Assembly: GCA_001414485.1 (NCBI GenBank)
Contig: LLEY01000180.1
Location: 55,369-119,368, forward strand
Direction of reading: 5' to 3'
From: Calycina herbarum
Lineage: Eukaryota > Ascomycota > Leotiomycetes > Helotiales > Pezizellaceae
Length of the DNA: 64,000 bases
The notes under the pieces were generated by a model that was not told the DNA's origin, made no database searches, and saw only the letters and a list, made by a program, of their open reading frames with translations. Below are positions 1 to 9,591 of the stretch, piece by piece. A program made the translations under genes and the position numbers. Each line of letters begins with the position of its first letter. Position 1 is the first letter of the stretch.

Positions 1-2351
1 CCGATGAAGAGCGTGAGTTTTTGGATTGCGTCTGAGCGGGAGAATGTTGCGAATTGGGACTGTGAGTTTTGGGATTGGTTGTTAGGGGGCGACTTTGCTC
101 CTTTGAGGAGTTCAACGCAGATCACCCCTGCGCTTGGGATACCGTAGAATGTTATCTTAGCAGCATTAGTATTCTCATTCAAAGGGGATCGACAGAGGGA
201 AAAAGGAAAGAACATACAATCCAGTCGAAGTATGATGTATAAGGCACGAGTTCATCTCTCCTCATCCAGAACATCAATGCTAATTCTAGCGTTTCCATGG
301 CCGTGGAAAGGAGATTTGGTGAATTTGGAAAGCCACGAGCCGTGGCGACTCGTTCGATGAGGAACAGGTTTTGGAGATAGTCGAGCATGATGCATGCCTG
401 TGAAAATAGGACACTGCCAGTACTTTTCTTGGGAACCTTTCCCGGGCCATAGTAGAGAAGTTGTTTGGGGAGATTGTCTAGAACACGCTGACAACGCTGA
501 TGGAGGTCCCTGTGAATCATGAGCTTTATCATACGCGAATAAGGCTTCGGGACATCATACGTTATGTTTCTCTCGGCGATGAAAACATTTACCCCCAAGG
601 CCAATTCCAGAATCTCTTCACGGACGACAAAAAGCTGCCATGTTGCTCGGGATATAGTAACTGGGTATATCTCTCCTTCGGTATTCCATCCACTCGCGTC
701 CAGTTTTGCGATTTCGGCAGCGAGTTCTTCCTGCGGTAAAAACAATTGTTCTTCGGAAACGTCCAGACAAGGTTTAATGTCGACAAACAAACGACCAAGC
801 ATCGGTGGTATGCCATTGAGTGAAGAATCCGATTTATCCACGTAGTAAACATTAGAGAACAGCCTCCTTTTGTACTCGGAAGCAGTCGTAATTTTGGTAT
901 TGCCGTAGTCTGGAAGTCTGTGGAGTCCAGCTGTGATTGCGGTTGTCACCATATCTCCATGTCGACATCTTGTCAAATAGCCTGATAATGTAAGTTATAA
1001 ATTCTATTTGAGTAGAGGATTTACTTACTATCGTTACCTGCACAATTGCTCTCCAGAATATGAATGCTGTAGCTCAAAGCCACCACAATCTCATTGACAG
1101 TCTCGGATAGATGGCAATGTTTGCGACAAACATCTGCGCATTCCGTCATCCTCCACGCTGTCTCTTTTCTGTTCCTGTCAAAGTTTTCAGGTACCTTGAA
1201 AACTGGATCCGAGTCTTGCAACGTAAGGTAAGCTCTTCCAAAGAAGCAAAACAGTAGTCCAAGCATTTCTATCCGCATATTTGGCCCGGTAAAGGTATCA
1301 AGCCAGTCCATGCCGTCCTCGGGTGTTGGCTGCAAGGGACGCTCCTCGTTCTCAAACAAGTGATCCGCGAAGAGACCCAGATTATATTTTTGGTTTGGAT
1401 CCCCAGTCCGTCGTGGAATCAAGAAGTCTGAAAAGGTTGACCATAATTTTGAAATGCAATGTTTGATCATGACGGGGCTGAAAACAAGATTGCTTAATAC
1501 ACCTGATGTGTTTAGTAGTATCTCGCATATCTCTGGTGATGGAATATTCCAAAGGACTTTAACTAAGTCTTTCCTTCTTATATCTGGAGCCGATGGTCTG
1601 TTCTTGCCAACTAGATTGTACCAATCAGCTTCAAGAAACATGTAATATAGCAAGAGAATAGTGTGGGCTCGAAAAGTGAGATTGTATTAGAGGACATCAA
1701 GAACAATGAGAAGGAATGGTTCTTACGCAGAGGTTGTCCGAATGGCCACGCTCCTGGATGCTTCCGAGTATTTTCGTCTATGTCCATTAGATCCCCATTG
1801 TTGGTTCTATGTTCGGAGAAGACTGCAGAGAAACTTGTAGGTCCATTATAACGCGCCGACCGTGGATATATTGAAGTCTTCCATCGATCGACATTGGGAA
1901 GCCTGGGAGCTATATAATCACGGAATTGGTGATGAGTTTCATGGTTGACTTCCTGAGGAGCGTCTTGAACATTGCCACCCCCTTGATTTTCCTGAAGGGA
2001 AAGTGGGCTAGATAGCGGTATTGGTCCTACTGGAGGTGACGGTTGGGCGATCTGATCCAGTTGTTGAGCTGGCTGTCGAAATTGGTGGAGCACCTGCAAC
2101 TCCTCAGCTGAGAGTCCCGAAGGTTGAAATTCTGGCTCTTGTTCCTGAACGGGTGCTCTCTTTGGCGGGGTCATTCCTGTCATTGGGTTTGGATGATAGA
2201 GACATTTGTCTGTCATTTTCCTTCGGACGCATCTTCCACAAAAAGGAGCAGTATGATCGCATGCTAGCTTTCCCTTTCGACATGGCTCGCAAGCTCGCAT
2301 CTTCCCATTCCGGCGAAAACCAATGCCATTTCCATTTTCTACTGGCGGCAT
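1..2351 (-). CDS. Zn2Cys6 fungal transcription factor, 3' end cut by window edge
   Basis: I predict four exons: 1727-2351, 1038-1667, 218-981 and 1-155 (continuing off the window). The introns are 59, 56 and 62 bp with donors GTAAGA, GTAACG and GTATGT, and the reading phase is kept across all three joins. The start is the ATG just before MPPVENGNG. Residues about 18-52 hold the binuclear zinc cluster, with cysteines spaced C-x2-C-x6-C-x6-C-x2-C-x8-C and a basic RKGK stretch. The rest matches the middle-homology region of fungal regulators: a segment around HTILLLYYMFLEADW after the first splice, and YTSYFDWI joined to the last exon's ITFYGIPSAGV. A stop codon at 179-181 lies inside the third intron, so the protein does not end there. 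Such proteins act in the nucleus on CGG-containing sites; the target genes cannot be inferred. At least 720 residues are encoded here. It is divergent to the rhodanese gene. Confidence 0.9.
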
Positions 2352-2929
2352 TTCTTTACTCCAACTCCGTCAATATCGGAGTCGGAGAGAAGAAATCAAT
2401 TGTCCAACTAGGAGAAAGCACAGTGCCTGTACCTCACTTGATCCTCCACCGACAGACAGCAATGAATAGATGGTCTTGGACTCCGGGACTCGGAGCTCGT
2501 CTCGAGAGCAACCTGGGTTGTTGTCTGTTGCAGACAGAACGAAAATGCCTTAAAAACGGAACGAACAACAAAGGAAATAAAAGGAGACCTCCGAACTCGA
2601 AAGTGTCATGAATGCTTTATCCAATGCGCTCCGAAAAGGTGAAGTAACTTGAAATCATCAAGCCATGTCGTTCAACACCAGGCGAGGAAGCGGCGATTTT
2701 GGTAGGTCAAAGTAGAGTGGGGCATATCACGTGTTAGAGATGGTCTGCGGCGCTGGATCTCTGCTCCCAACAAGCTGAACCCACCATACCAACGTCGTTC
2801 TTCGCTGTCGATTTACGAGCAGAAGAAAACGATGAGCTTACTGGACTAAGTTCTTATTCCCGGCATTATCTTTGAATTGTGTCGTACACAAAGATATCTA
2901 TACAGCTAGATTCCGTCGCATCACCCCGC
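2352..2929. promoter_or_regulatory. Divergent promoter between Zn2Cys6 regulator and TrhO-like gene
   Basis: This 578 bp non-coding gap separates two outward-facing genes. It contains CTCCG at 2365-2369 followed seven bases later by CGGAG at 2377-2381, with another CGGAG at 2383-2387. A second pair, CTCCG at 2481-2485 and CGGAG at 2491-2495, is five bases apart. Everted CCG/CGG half-sites of this kind are typical binding sites of zinc-cluster proteins. A CACGTG E-box lies at 2728-2733. A six-codon upstream reading frame (ATG at 2832, TAA at 2847-2849) precedes the TrhO start. Whether the regulator binds its own promoter is inference. Confidence 0.45.
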
Positions 2930-4234
2930 ATGGCACCACGACTTCCTACAGGATCATCGGATCCTATTTCTTTTACCTGCACTTGCAGCGCATCAAAAGA
3001 CCCAGAGGGCGGATATGTTCTTCTCTTTTATCGCTACTACGCTGCTTCGCCGCCGCTTTCTATCTTTCCAAAAGATCAAATCCAAGCAAACGACCCCTCT
3101 GCCCTGGCAGCATTTCACACCAGTCTTACGACCAGACTCGAAATCGGAGGAAAGATACGAGTAGCAAAGGAGGGCTTCAATATAACAGTTGGCGGAACAA
3201 GGGATGACATCAAAGAATATACGCAGGAGTGTATGAAGCACTGGTCATTCGAAGGACTGGAATTGGACACTGAAGAGAAGCAACGCGACTTCTTCAAACC
3301 CTCACCGGGCGGTTGCGCATGTGCCTTCGGCGGTGCCCCAGCGAGTATACGAGTTGCGGCGGAAATCACACCTATGGGCGTTACGAATTACTGTCCGAAG
3401 AATTGGAATGACATTGAGGTTTTGAATCCGGAGGAGTTCCATCGCAGATGCCATGAGGAGGAAGACATCACTCTGCTGGATGTGAGGAATTATTACGAAT
3501 CTAGAATTGGCTACTTCATTGATCCGAAAACGGGGGATCCTGCTTTGCGACCGCCTATTAGGAGATTTTCACAATGGCCGCAGTATGTGAGGAGATACAT
3601 GGCAGCTGACTCTGAGGAGAACGACCAAAAACATACGCAACCCCAGGGAAAGCAAATACTGACTTTTTGTACTGGTGGGATCCGATGCGAAAAGGGTGCT
3701 CGATATATGCAAGAGAATATGGAGCAGTCACCTGGGACAAGTGTGGCGACCCTGAAAGGCGGAATCGCAGCATACCTCACTTGGATGGACGAAGAGATCA
3801 AGCAAGGCAGAAAAAGACCTAAAGATTCGTTGTTCAAGGGGAGAAATTACGTGTTCGATGCTCGTGGCTCAACATCACTATACGAGCACTCGGAACCGGT
3901 ATCAAAGTGCCACTGCTGCAATAGGCTTTCAGATTGCCTTGGCAAGTGCCGCTCAACAGGATGCCATTTAGTTCTTGTTGTTTGTTCTGCCTGTGAGCTT
4001 TCATCGGATCCGAGGTGTTGCCAGAGCTGTCTTGATATGGATATAGACCTTGACCATGGGGAGGGAGACGATACTTCCAAAAATTCTGGACCCAGACCCG
4101 TTTGTGAGTGCGAGAAGGAGAGAGAAACGCAGCTCTGGGGCGAAGGGTCCAGGAAGCTGCCCAAGTCGCGGAGAGCCAACAAGGAAAAGAACGCGAGACA
4201 CAATGCCAAGATTCAAGTGAAAGTAATGGATTGA
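2930..4234 (+). CDS. Rhodanese-domain TrhO/UPF0176-type protein (probable tRNA uridine hydroxylase, TSTD2-like)
   Basis: A single exon encodes 434 residues from the first in-frame ATG at 2930; the frame is open a little further upstream but lacks an ATG. The N-terminal third is the acylphosphatase-like UPF0176 domain. It is followed by a rhodanese fold with the LLDVRNYYE strand and the active-site loop FCTGGIRCEKG, whose CTGGIRCEK string is the hallmark of bacterial TrhO and animal TSTD2. The C-terminal part is rich in CxxC pairs (CHCCN, CSACE, CCQSC, CECE), as in the rhodanese C-terminal zinc domain, and ends in a basic tail. Bacterial TrhO makes 5-hydroxyuridine at tRNA position 34; that activity is assigned by homology only. 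The catalytic cysteine is present and nothing is broken. The long Cys-rich and basic tail is typical of eukaryotic members. Confidence 0.88.
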   Translation: MAPRLPTGSSDPISFTCTCSASKDPEGGYVLLFYRYYAASPPLSIFPKDQIQANDPSALAAFHTSLTTRLEIGGKIRVAKEGFNITVGGTRDDIKEYTQECMKHWSFEGLELDTEEKQRDFFKPSPGGCACAFGGAPASIRVAAEITPMGVTNYCPKNWNDIEVLNPEEFHRRCHEEEDITLLDVRNYYESRIGYFIDPKTGDPALRPPIRRFSQWPQYVRRYMAADSEENDQKHTQPQGKQILTFCTGGIRCEKGARYMQENMEQSPGTSVATLKGGIAAYLTWMDEEIKQGRKRPKDSLFKGRNYVFDARGSTSLYEHSEPVSKCHCCNRLSDCLGKCRSTGCHLVLVVCSACELSSDPRCCQSCLDMDIDLDHGEGDDTSKNSGPRPVCECEKERETQLWGEGSRKLPKSRRANKEKNARHNAKIQVKVMD

Positions 4235-4568
4235 ATGCTTTGGGGAGCTCGCTGTAATGGTAGCTCCATTCCATCGTTGTTCAGAAAAGTGCCGAATCGA
4301 TAAGTAAATTCCTCGTAGGTTTCAGTTTAGATTGACCTAACCCTACGCTTCGATTTTAAAGACAGGGACGGAAACATGATCGATTTCATTATTTGATTCA
4401 ACTATATTTACAATAGCTATAGGTCATATGTACTGAGTAACCGGTATGGTATACGCTAATAAACAAAAGAAAAAAATATGTACGACAAGTGCCTAAACTC
4501 CACCCCCAAAAAACGCCAATGATGCAACGCTAAAATAACAGCACAGAAAAAAAGTAGTGTCCCCAATT
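4235..4568. other. Convergent 3' intergenic region
   Basis: This 334 bp AT-rich spacer lies between two genes that end towards each other (TrhO-like, plus; GDSL-type, minus). I see no reading frame or RNA gene in it. It probably contains both 3' untranslated regions. Confidence 0.6.
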
Positions 4569-6016
4569 CTAAATACCTCCCGCGGCATTGCTAGAACCCT
4601 TACTCAACTGCCTTCGTAAGCTATCTCCATCTTTGATCATCTGCGACACCTCTTTCCCGATATCCACCTTTGCAAGGGAACCGATGTTGAATGCATCCCA
4701 GTATAAATACTCGTCTGGGTATTTGCACAGAAGATGACCGTTGAGTTCGAGGAATTCCTCCTCGTTATCTTCTTCGTCTTCGCTTTCGCGGAGACAGGCT
4801 TGGTAGATGTTTTCATATGGTGTGAAACCCGTTCCGAGTCCTCTGGCATCCGAAATTCCTGTATCTTGCATCTGATATTCGACCAACATATCAAGAATCT
4901 GTTGCGCGATATCGAAGTAGAAAATATCTTTTCTCATAATATTGACTGGCTTGGTGATGTTCTTGGCCTCGGGTTGTTCAGCTTTTCTCCTCAGTTCCTC
5001 GATCTTCTTCTCTTCGCTTTCGTAGAATGCGGGGATCTCTTTCATCCATGAGATCATTTTGTTTTCCATTGCGAAGTTCCAGCGGTTGGTGAGGTACATG
5101 GCGTTTTTCTGTTGTTCGGCGATGGTGCTTGGTCGGACGGGGAGCGGGCGGTGGGAGAGCCATCCGGGTACGAGAGATGGGTCGAGGAGGTTTGGGATGA
5201 GGACTGGGAACAAAGGTGGGTTGGTGGTGTTGTCTGCTTTGATGGTTGTATATGCAGGGTATGATTTCGCGTGGTGAGAATACAAGACATCGAGTTGGTA
5301 GAAAAGTTCTTCGACTGAGGCGTCTGTTGCGTTGATTCCTAGGTCGAAGTCGAGGCTGGCGTAGTTGTAAATGTCCCAGAACCCCAGGGAAACCACGAAG
5401 ATGGTGTCCATTGGTTTCTTGGAAGGTGGGTTTTCGGCAATGTAGGATTGGATTTGAGCGCCTAGGTCTGGGAGGAGGTTGAGGTTTTCGGAGCCGATGT
5501 GGGATTGTTTGCTCTCTTCGAGGGTGGCGATGTGGATGTCGTTCATGGCTAGGGCTCCCTTTGGAGGGCTGGCTGGGTATTCATCTGTTGGTTGCGTTGT
5601 GGCGTAACTGAGGTATGATGTGCAGCCAATCTAACGAATTGTCAGTTTCCCAACAATCTCCCTCGTCCTCTCCTTTGAGGTAATAGAAAACTCACCTCCT
5701 CGCAAGTAGTCCTAACCCAACTCTTTCCCTTCCCACTCATCCCACTTTCTGGTCGATCATCCACCCACGAATCACCAAAAACTACCATCCTCACTCCCCC
5801 CTCTTCGACTTCCTCCTCTTCCGCTACATCCCATCGAAATATCCCACCTGTGTACTCATGTAAACCCGTTGCTAAAGTGAGAGATTGGAGATGTGTACCG
5901 ACTCTTTGTCGGGCGAGTAAGAGTAATATTGCGGTAAGAGAAAGGAAGGAGAAGAGAATTGAAAAAGTAAAACGTCGTTTGAGTGTCGGCATTTGATGAT
6001 TTATTGAGTAGTGCAT
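4569..6016 (-). CDS. GDSL/SGNH-type esterase-like protein with N-terminal membrane anchor
   Basis: Two exons, 5696-6016 and 4569-5630, are separated by a 65 bp intron (GTGAGT donor, TTAG acceptor, phase 0), giving about 460 residues. A second ATG at 5992 would shorten the protein by eight residues. After a short basic start there is a hydrophobic segment at about residues 18-36, then a stalk, then the SGNH block I motif VVFGDSWVDD at about residue 80, in place of GDSL. The downstream exon carries a block III-like VSLGFWDIYNY and a C-terminal YPDEYLYWDAFN where most relatives have the catalytic Asp-x-x-His. Here the Asp is kept but the His position reads Asn, so the enzyme may be altered or inactive. 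The hydrophobic segment suggests a type II membrane or secreted location. The real substrate is unknown. Confidence 0.75.
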
Positions 6017-7357
6017 TCGCACTATTTTTGGGAAATCGAATTTGAAGTTGGATTTGAATGTCGTCTAATAGAGCGATAAAAATGAATCGAGACCTAGGAC
6101 GAAAAGAAAATGAGGCTACTTTGACAAGTAGTAAGTTGAGCCTCGTGGTTGATGCCAAGATATATTGGGGGACTGCGTGCTTCTTCGGTTCTTCCGGGGG
6201 TCTGCCAAGGCCACGCGTCTCCTTAATTTAGCGACTAGGATGTTGGGTTGGTGGTCGTGTGATTGGGTCGCGAGATGGAAAAGAGAAACACTATGAAATA
6301 ATAACAACAGAAGCAAAAGAGAAATGAGAAAAGATAAATGACAGTTTGGAAGAGGAGTGACATTATATTGTTGTAAAAAGAGGAGGAGAGGAAATTTGAT
6401 GGGCTGAGCTTTTTCTATGTTTAACGTCACGACCTCCGCCAGTCGTCGTCATCTGAAGTGGAGGGGAATTTGTGGGTCGGAAGGTTTGATTTGCGGACTT
6501 CCAGATTTTTCAAGAGGTTTTCCTGGGTCTTTTCGGGTATCGGCGTGGATGGCATCCATGGGAAAGTTGGAACTCGAGGATCTTGACTCTTGGTGTAATT
6601 TCAATGCTCTTGGAGAGTTTTGTGTATGGTACTGTGGTTTTTTCTGTATGGATTTTGGTTTTGATTTGGGTCGAGTGAGTGAGTGAGTAGGTAAGTGAGC
6701 CAAAGACAGGAGACATTGAGCACGCGACCACCAATTGTATTATCCCCAAGCACGGGTGTATATTAATGAGTTTGCGTGGCAAGAAAGAACTCAGCCTTGT
6801 GTGGTACGAAGATGGGTGGGTTGTTACCGTTAGCTCCACAATATCTTTGGGATGAGGGTTCATAAGTACTGGTGCTATTCATCATTTGGATAAAATCTTG
6901 AGAATGAAGAAGCTTTACCGAGGAAGTGTGCATAAGAACTGTTAATGAACTTGATAAGCGCCAGGTTAGAGCCGGGAACTCGAAGCTTGATTATTTTCCT
7001 GCAAAAGAAAGGCGGAGTTCATCGAATGCTGGGTGACGGTCGAGCCGCCTGCTGCTTAACCGGTTTGATGGTCGAAGGTTTAAATTTAGAAGTGTGTGTA
7101 TACTTCTATTTCCCTCCCAGCATTGACTTGAGAACATCATTAATTTAAAGGCTTCCTTCCCGTTTAATAGAAACGGTTCGATATACAAGAACAGTGGCTT
7201 TATTTTGTGCTCGATATCAAAAACCTTTCGGCTCAAGCTTCTGCGTACATATCTACCCACAATATGCTTTTTTGACGAACGCCATTTCCATGCAACGCCA
7301 AACTCAAGCAAACCAACAACATCTAGCCAACCAAGCCTAGCCAGACACAAAAGCACC
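6017..7357. other. Intergenic region upstream of the GDSL-type gene
   Basis: About 1.3 kb separate the start of the GDSL-type gene from the 3' end of the Utp12-domain gene, both on the minus strand. Short open frames occur on both strands, but they are low in complexity, lack splice-consistent partners and resemble no family I know. Pyrimidine-rich stretches near 6300-6400 on the minus strand fit a fungal promoter or 5' leader. I support no gene here. Confidence 0.5.
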
Positions 7358-8551
7358 CTATCGTTTTTTAGAAATAACACCACTCGTTCTCTGTAGCTTT
7401 GAAGGGGGAGCCGAATCTGCATCGTCACTCTCCTCGTCCTCGGAATCAACATCATCGTGATCCACCTCGTCTTCGTCACCGGTATCTTCGTCTGTCTCCT
7501 CTGCCTCGTCGTCCAATAAATTATCACCGTCCGAACTCTCCTCTTCATCAGACTCCGCAATCACCCCATTGGTGGTTGGCATATCTTCTGAAATTTCGCT
7601 ATCATCCTCTGAGAAATCCTCAAGCTCTCCATTTCGGGCAAGTCGTTGAGGTTTGGCGACTGGCTCTTCATCATCACTCTCTTGTCCCTCCACGTAGATG
7701 ATCCCTTCATCCTCCTCATCCTCGTCCATTCGTAGTCGCTGGTTTTGCATACTTCTTCTAAGCTCAATTTGCGCATCAAGCATATCGAGTTTCCCCTTGA
7801 GTGATAGGAGGGGTTGGAGACCCTTGGCGCGCTCCTCGATCACTTTATTCAACTCGGAAAGTTTCTGTATCAAATCCTTCTGTGTTGCAAGATATCCGCC
7901 ATGTGCAACAAGCGTCCATTGAACCCACACCATCAATGTTCCAGCTCTTCCAGGTCTTCTATGTAATCTTTCGGCGAGTTTTTGTAGTAATTTGCCTGCG
8001 AGCGGCGACTCGAGACGCTGGATGGTATTGCGAACAATCTGTACATCGGTGACATGGAAACAGGATTCGAGGAGCGAAACATCATTTGTCCGTAGGGCTT
8101 GTGCGAGAACTGTTCCTAAAGATGTGCCGGATGGAGGTTGTATCTGCGATCCTTTTGGGTAGGCGACTGCATTGGGCTCCTCAAAAGCACCAGCGACATC
8201 GATGATCTCCGCATTTGCTCTCACAAGATCTCCAAAACTTTCCCCGTTCTCCTCCCCATCTTCTGGTATTGGCGCATCTGCATCTGTCATTGCGATATCG
8301 TCTTTGGATGTCTCTTCCTCCGACTCTTCACCAGCACTCTCGTCCGCCGAATCTTCCTCCTCGTCGTCGCTCCCCTCGTCACTGGATATTTCTACGATAT
8401 CCTTCGTGCCATTGGTACGCGCCTGCATCGTATTTCCACCCGCCGAGACGACCGTTCTCGAATCATTAAGATTTCCTTTCCCCAATGCCTTTGCGCTCTG
8501 GTTCACCTTGGGCTGGGCGAGCTTCTGCGGGAGTTTCCGTTTGGTAGACAT
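7358..8551 (-). CDS. Utp12-domain nucleolar protein (small-subunit processome, Utp5/WDR43-like)
   Basis: A single exon encodes 397 residues from the ATG that begins MSTKRKLPQK. An in-frame ATG at 8704 would add 51 residues of poor complexity and is less likely. After an acidic Ser/Glu/Asp-rich stretch, residues about 140-265 form the Dip2/Utp12 helical domain: LLESCFHVTDVQIVRNTI, LLQKLAERLHRRPGRAG, MVWVQWTLVAHGGYLA and a closing LDAQIELRRSM helix. The C-terminal third is again very acidic (runs of DEDE) and ends in a basic SKKR tail, as in nucleolar proteins. Utp12-domain proteins belong to the tUTP/UTP-A and UTP-B parts of the machinery that processes 18S pre-rRNA. The WD40 repeats of yeast Utp5 are absent, so this is the short filamentous-fungal form. 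A CACGTG lies upstream at 8748-8753. Confidence 0.85.
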   Translation of the reverse strand: MSTKRKLPQKLAQPKVNQSAKALGKGNLNDSRTVVSAGGNTMQARTNGTKDIVEISSDEGSDDEEEDSADESAGEESEEETSKDDIAMTDADAPIPEDGEENGESFGDLVRANAEIIDVAGAFEEPNAVAYPKGSQIQPPSGTSLGTVLAQALRTNDVSLLESCFHVTDVQIVRNTIQRLESPLAGKLLQKLAERLHRRPGRAGTLMVWVQWTLVAHGGYLATQKDLIQKLSELNKVIEERAKGLQPLLSLKGKLDMLDAQIELRRSMQNQRLRMDEDEEDEGIIYVEGQESDDEEPVAKPQRLARNGELEDFSEDDSEISEDMPTTNGVIAESDEEESSDGDNLLDDEAEETDEDTGDEDEVDHDDVDSEDEESDDADSAPPSKLQRTSGVISKKR

Positions 8552-8854
8552 GGCTGGATGTTTGATTTGCGAAATCACTGGTAGAATGTAGGATTGTATC
8601 TTCTGGTCGAGTCCCGAGTCCGGTAATCTCGAGTCGCGTCGCAAGGGTTGGTGGTGGTGTTTGTTTGCGGAGCTTGAAGCTATCTGTGTGGAAACTTTTC
8701 CCATTTTTTTTTTGACAATCGTAATCAGCGCCCGCAATCTGCGTCATCACGTGGTAAGACTATTCTCACTAAAGTGGGGCACCCCTCTTCCCCCCAAACC
8801 CCTTCACCAACAATCCTCATCTTCACTGTTCATTACCACTCCAATTGATCCCGT

Positions 8855-9051
8855 TATGTCTCTACTCAGTCATTTAGAATCCACCCCCCAGCCTAAAGGA
8901 CATCCTGCTTTCAAATTGGCTAACAACCTAAACGGAAACCAAAACTAAGGGTCAGCCACCAATGGATATTGAGGACAAAGTGCCCATTCAACCCAGGAAA
9001 GTCATGTCCGATAGTTTTCAAATGACCACTGGGTGTCCTTTGAGGTCAGTA
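8855..9051 (+). pseudogene. Possible small gene or frameshifted remnant
   Basis: An ATG at about 8855 opens a 30-codon frame (MSLLSHLEST...) that stops at a TAA at about 8946. One base out of register, a second frame with equally protein-like codons (GQPPMDIEDKV...) runs on to a TGA at about 9050. The break falls in a run of four A. One extra base there would explain it, as would an unrecognised intron. I recognise no family. It could also be chance open sequence in the Utp12-gene promoter. Confidence 0.25.
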
Positions 9052-9591
9052 TGAACAACAATTCAGTTTTCTCAGACCATTCCCTCTCACGGCACTTGTT
9101 GTCTTTCTTAAGAACTACAAACATCACAATGGAAAGGATATAACCATTCAACTTGTAATATTTACTTGAAGATGGTCACTAGCTGTCTACTATTACCAAC
9201 TGCCCACAGATTACAACAATAGTTCCTCAACCTAAAAGCACCATTTTCTGCTGTGTATCCATCTACAAGTTAGTGATTGCTGGTTCTCAAGGCCACAAAG
9301 GGTCAAAAAAACCAAACTTCAACTCCATCATCTTGGCATCAATTCAATCACAAGTAAAGTGCTCTCTTTTTGCAAGAAAAATGCTAATGCTGATTGGGTA
9401 TCTACCTAGCTATGGTCCATCAAAATCAAACGCCATCAAATCACCTTATCATACAAAGCCCTCCTCCCTCTTTTCTCAAAACCACCAAGATACCAGAAAT
9501 TTTTTTCTCCACAAATCACCCTGTCAGTAATGCTGTTGGTATCTCAGAATATCCTCCATCAACTGCACATGGTTCTGCCATTCTCTCCCTT
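9052..9591. other. Intergenic region, no gene seen
   Basis: About 540 bp of plain sequence downstream of the 2EXR gene. I see no convincing coding frame, RNA or repeat. Confidence 0.5.

Noticed and set aside
179..181. Stop codon taken as the end of the Zn2Cys6 regulator
   Set aside because: It lies inside a 62 bp intron with a GTATGT donor; the frame resumes with the family's conserved ITFYGIPSAGV segment.
6116..6430. Minus-strand frame upstream of the GDSL-type gene
   Set aside because: Hydrophobic low-complexity translation of pyrimidine-rich promoter sequence, no splice or domain support.
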